Positions 5,180 to 7,076 of a DNA stretch of 7,076 bases are shown piece after piece. The notes under the pieces were generated by a model that saw only the letters and a program-made list of their open reading frames with translations, had not been told where the DNA came from and did not search any database. The translations under genes were made by a program, and so were the position numbers. Origin of the DNA: Parafilimonas sp. (GTDB lineage: Bacteria > Bacteroidota > Bacteroidia > Chitinophagales > Chitinophagaceae); contig JAHEZC010000137.1 of NCBI GenBank assembly GCA_023251275.1, forward strand, positions 1 to 7,076, given 5' to 3'. Position 1 is the stretch's first letter. Every line of letters begins with the position of its first letter.

Positions 5180-6103
5180 ATGAAAAAACTATTTATTATT
5201 TCTTTTATTCTCTTTTCCATTTCATCATTTTCCCAGGACCAAACAATTAAAAATCTCCAGGCAGAATCTGGTAAAAGCATTAAAAAAGACCCTAACGACA
5301 CTATTCCGAAAATATGGAAAACAGGCACTATTCTCAGCCTGAACCTTGCCCAGGGTTCCTTAAGCAATTGGGCGGCAGGCGGTGATAAATTTTCTCTGTC
5401 GCTGAATAGTTTCATAAGTACTTATGCTTTTTATAAAAAAGGAAAACATAGCTGGGATAACAGTCTTGATCTTTATATAGGGTATCTAAAAACCACCAGT
5501 CTTGGAACAAGAAAAAATGACGACAGGATTGACTTTCTTTCCAAATACGGATATGCATTAAATTCAAAACTCAACCTGTCAGGCTTACTCAACCTGAGAA
5601 CTCAATTTTTTAAAGGTTATACTTACCAGTCTGATACCTCAAAAATTTATTCATCCAATTTTTTCGCCCCTGCTTACATACTTTTAAGCCCCGGTTTAGA
5701 TTGTCACCCGGTTCCCGAATTGTCCATCTTCGTATCACCTGTAACAGCACGTTGGGTAGTTGTAAGAGATATGGTGCTCTCAACTCTGTACGGTATTCCG
5801 GCAGGAACGAAAAGCCTCAACGAAATAGGCGCTTATGCCTCTGTCAATTATGCAAAAAACCTGGGCAAAATTGTTACTTATAAAGGAAGGCTGGATTTGT
5901 TTTCCAACTATAAGCATGACCCGCAGAATATTGATCTGTATATGACCAATCTTTTTTCTGTAAAATTGTCAAAAGTATTGGCGGCAACATGGAGTCTCGA
6001 TATGATATATGATGATGATGTCAGGCTTTTCGGGCCTGATAATAATTCGCCGGGCCTGCAGTTGAAATCACTTGTTGGTGTGGGCTTGCTCGTAAAATTG
6101 TAG
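5180..6103 (+). CDS. DUF3078 family secreted/outer-membrane protein
   Basis: This 307-residue protein begins with a classic signal peptide, MKKLFIISFILFSISSFSQ, with likely cleavage after S18. It is therefore exported, probably to the outer membrane or periplasm. The body matches DUF3078, a Bacteroidota family of unknown function, with SLSNWAAGGDKFSLSLNSF (60-78), SWDNSLDLYIGYLKT (91-105), DRIDFLSKYGYAL (115-127), FFAPAYILLSPGLD (161-174) and FVSPVTARWVV (184-194). Many alternating hydrophobic strands, with aromatics near the strand ends, and a closing VGLLVKL suggest a beta-barrel. That is inference from pattern, not a known structure. Length agrees with the family. It stands alone between the RNA terminator and the LacI regulator, so context gives no role. 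The 79 bp that follow hold no convincing terminator. Confidence 0.88.
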   Translation: MKKLFIISFILFSISSFSQDQTIKNLQAESGKSIKKDPNDTIPKIWKTGTILSLNLAQGSLSNWAAGGDKFSLSLNSFISTYAFYKKGKHSWDNSLDLYIGYLKTTSLGTRKNDDRIDFLSKYGYALNSKLNLSGLLNLRTQFFKGYTYQSDTSKIYSSNFFAPAYILLSPGLDCHPVPELSIFVSPVTARWVVVRDMVLSTLYGIPAGTKSLNEIGAYASVNYAKNLGKIVTYKGRLDLFSNYKHDPQNIDLYMTNLFSVKLSKVLAATWSLDMIYDDDVRLFGPDNNSPGLQLKSLVGVGLLVKL

Positions 6104-6182
6104 CAGATCTTATGAGCCGGCTTTTTTTATTTCATGGATTTGCTTACTCCTTCTTAATTTCATTGTTGCATTTTATAAACCA

Positions 6183-7076
6183 GTGCCATCCAAACAGCCT
6201 ACCATAAAAGAAATAGCAAAGCGGCTTAACATTTCCATATCTTCTGTCTCAAGAGCTTTGCATGATCATCCCAGTATTGGGTTACGTACACGTATGCGGG
6301 TGCAGCAGCTTGCAAAAGATCTGAATTACGAACCTAACCAGACAGCTATTTTTTTTCAGCAGCGGAAAACATTTACTATAGGCGTAATACTTCCTCACCT
6401 GTCAGAATTATTTTTCTCGGAAGCTATCAATGGTATTGAAGATACTGCGTATAAGCATAATTACACAGTGCTGGTCGGGCAATCGCATGATGATACTGAA
6501 CGGGAGAAACAAATAACGGAAACAATGAAAAAACACCGGGTGGATGGCTTGCTGGTTTCCATATCAAAAGACACAATCTCGTATGACCATTTTGAAGCAT
6601 TAAAGAAAACCGGGATTCCCCTAGTCTTTTTTGACCGCATACCCGAAATACCTGATATAAATTATGTAGCCTGCAATATGGTATCGGGAACTATACAGGC
6701 GTTCAGCTTCCTGCTTGACAAAGGCCATCGTGTGATTGGCCTGCTCAACGGACCTGAAAGATTATTTGCCAGCGCACAACGTTCGAAGGGATACATGGAG
6801 GCCATGAGTAAACACAGGCTTAAGTTTGACCCTTCATTGATCGTAAATTCAGATCTGTCAAAAGAGGGCACTCGGAAAGCGATGGAAAAATTTTTGGCTC
6901 ATAAGCGTAAAGTGACTGCCATTGTGACTTTCAATGATTATGTCGCACTTGATGCCATGGAATATGCCAAACAAATGAAAGTGAGAGTGAACAAGGATAT
7001 TTGCTTTGTAAGCTATGCCAATCTGCCTTTTGTGAGCTATACAAAATTTTCACCTATGGCTTCAGTGGAACAACAT
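6183..7076 (+). CDS. LacI-family transcriptional regulator, 3' end beyond the window
   Basis: From GTG 6183 the frame is open for 298 codons and continues past the window edge; the family is usually about 335-345 residues, so roughly 40-45 are missing. The N-terminal helix-turn-helix reads TIKEIAKRLNISISSVSRAL (7-26), then HDHPSIGLRTRMRVQQLAKD and LNYEPN lead into the hinge. The periplasmic-binding-protein-like ligand domain starts at TIGVILPHLSELFFSEAING (65-84) and includes VDGLLVSISKDT, GIPLVFFDRIPE and KGHRVIGLLNGPE. Such proteins normally bind operators next to carbohydrate uptake and degradation genes and respond to a sugar. No ATG lies upstream in this frame, and GTG 6183 sits just before the first helix, so it is the best start. 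Target genes probably lie to the right, outside the window. The ligand cannot be inferred. Confidence 0.93.
   Translation, partial: MPSKQPTIKEIAKRLNISISSVSRALHDHPSIGLRTRMRVQQLAKDLNYEPNQTAIFFQQRKTFTIGVILPHLSELFFSEAINGIEDTAYKHNYTVLVGQSHDDTEREKQITETMKKHRVDGLLVSISKDTISYDHFEALKKTGIPLVFFDRIPEIPDINYVACNMVSGTIQAFSFLLDKGHRVIGLLNGPERLFASAQRSKGYMEAMSKHRLKFDPSLIVNSDLSKEGTRKAMEKFLAHKRKVTAIVTFNDYVALDAMEYAKQMKVRVNKDICFVSYANLPFVSYTKFSPMASVEQH

Noticed and set aside
6112..6129. AGCCGGCT plus T7 as a terminator after the DUF3078 gene
   Set aside because: The palindrome has no room for a loop, so no stable hairpin can form; with a 4-nt loop only 2 bp remain.

Overview
This window looks like a chromosomal segment of a Bacteroidota bacterium, most likely a Chitinophagaceae-like member. 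The reasons are protein style (a DUF3078 outer-membrane-type protein, a Bacteroidota-type LacI regulator, a short Lrp/AsnC regulator beginning MGTKFNLD), AT-rich intergenic DNA, and starts with no Shine-Dalgarno sequence. Taxonomy is inference from memory of these families; no search was run.

Layout. Positions 1-674 hold a decayed HigBA-type toxin-antitoxin pair. The toxin reading frame is broken by two opposite single-base shifts, and the antitoxin is cut off inside its helix-turn-helix. Then comes a plus-strand series: a SIS-domain sugar-phosphate-binding protein (653-1414), the bifunctional riboflavin enzyme RibD (1499-2575), and a YigZ/IMPACT family protein (2576-3190) that starts on the base after the ribD stop. 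It meets a convergent minus-strand 3-hydroxyacyl-CoA dehydrogenase (4088-3195) with 4 bp between the stops. Upstream of that gene on the same strand lies an Lrp/AsnC regulator (4715-4242).

From about 4819 to 5078, divergent from the lrp gene, there is what looks like a self-contained RNA gene: a TTGACT-N17-TAATAA promoter, a roughly 180-nt RNA with tRNA-like ends (4866-5045), and a strong intrinsic terminator (5051-5078). The RNA has a 7-bp acceptor stem, a perfect T arm, a Leu/Ser-like D arm and a 5-bp anticodon-like arm whose loop lacks U33. Where a variable arm should be it carries a 108-nt structured insertion. I do not recognise it, and it is the best candidate for something undescribed here.

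The right end has a secreted DUF3078 protein (5180-6103) and the first 298 codons of a LacI-family regulator (from GTG 6183) that runs off the window. Apart from ribD-yigZ, and possibly lrp with the dehydrogenase, the genes do not form one pathway. This is mostly housekeeping DNA, with a degraded accessory module at the left edge and an unusual RNA locus in the middle.
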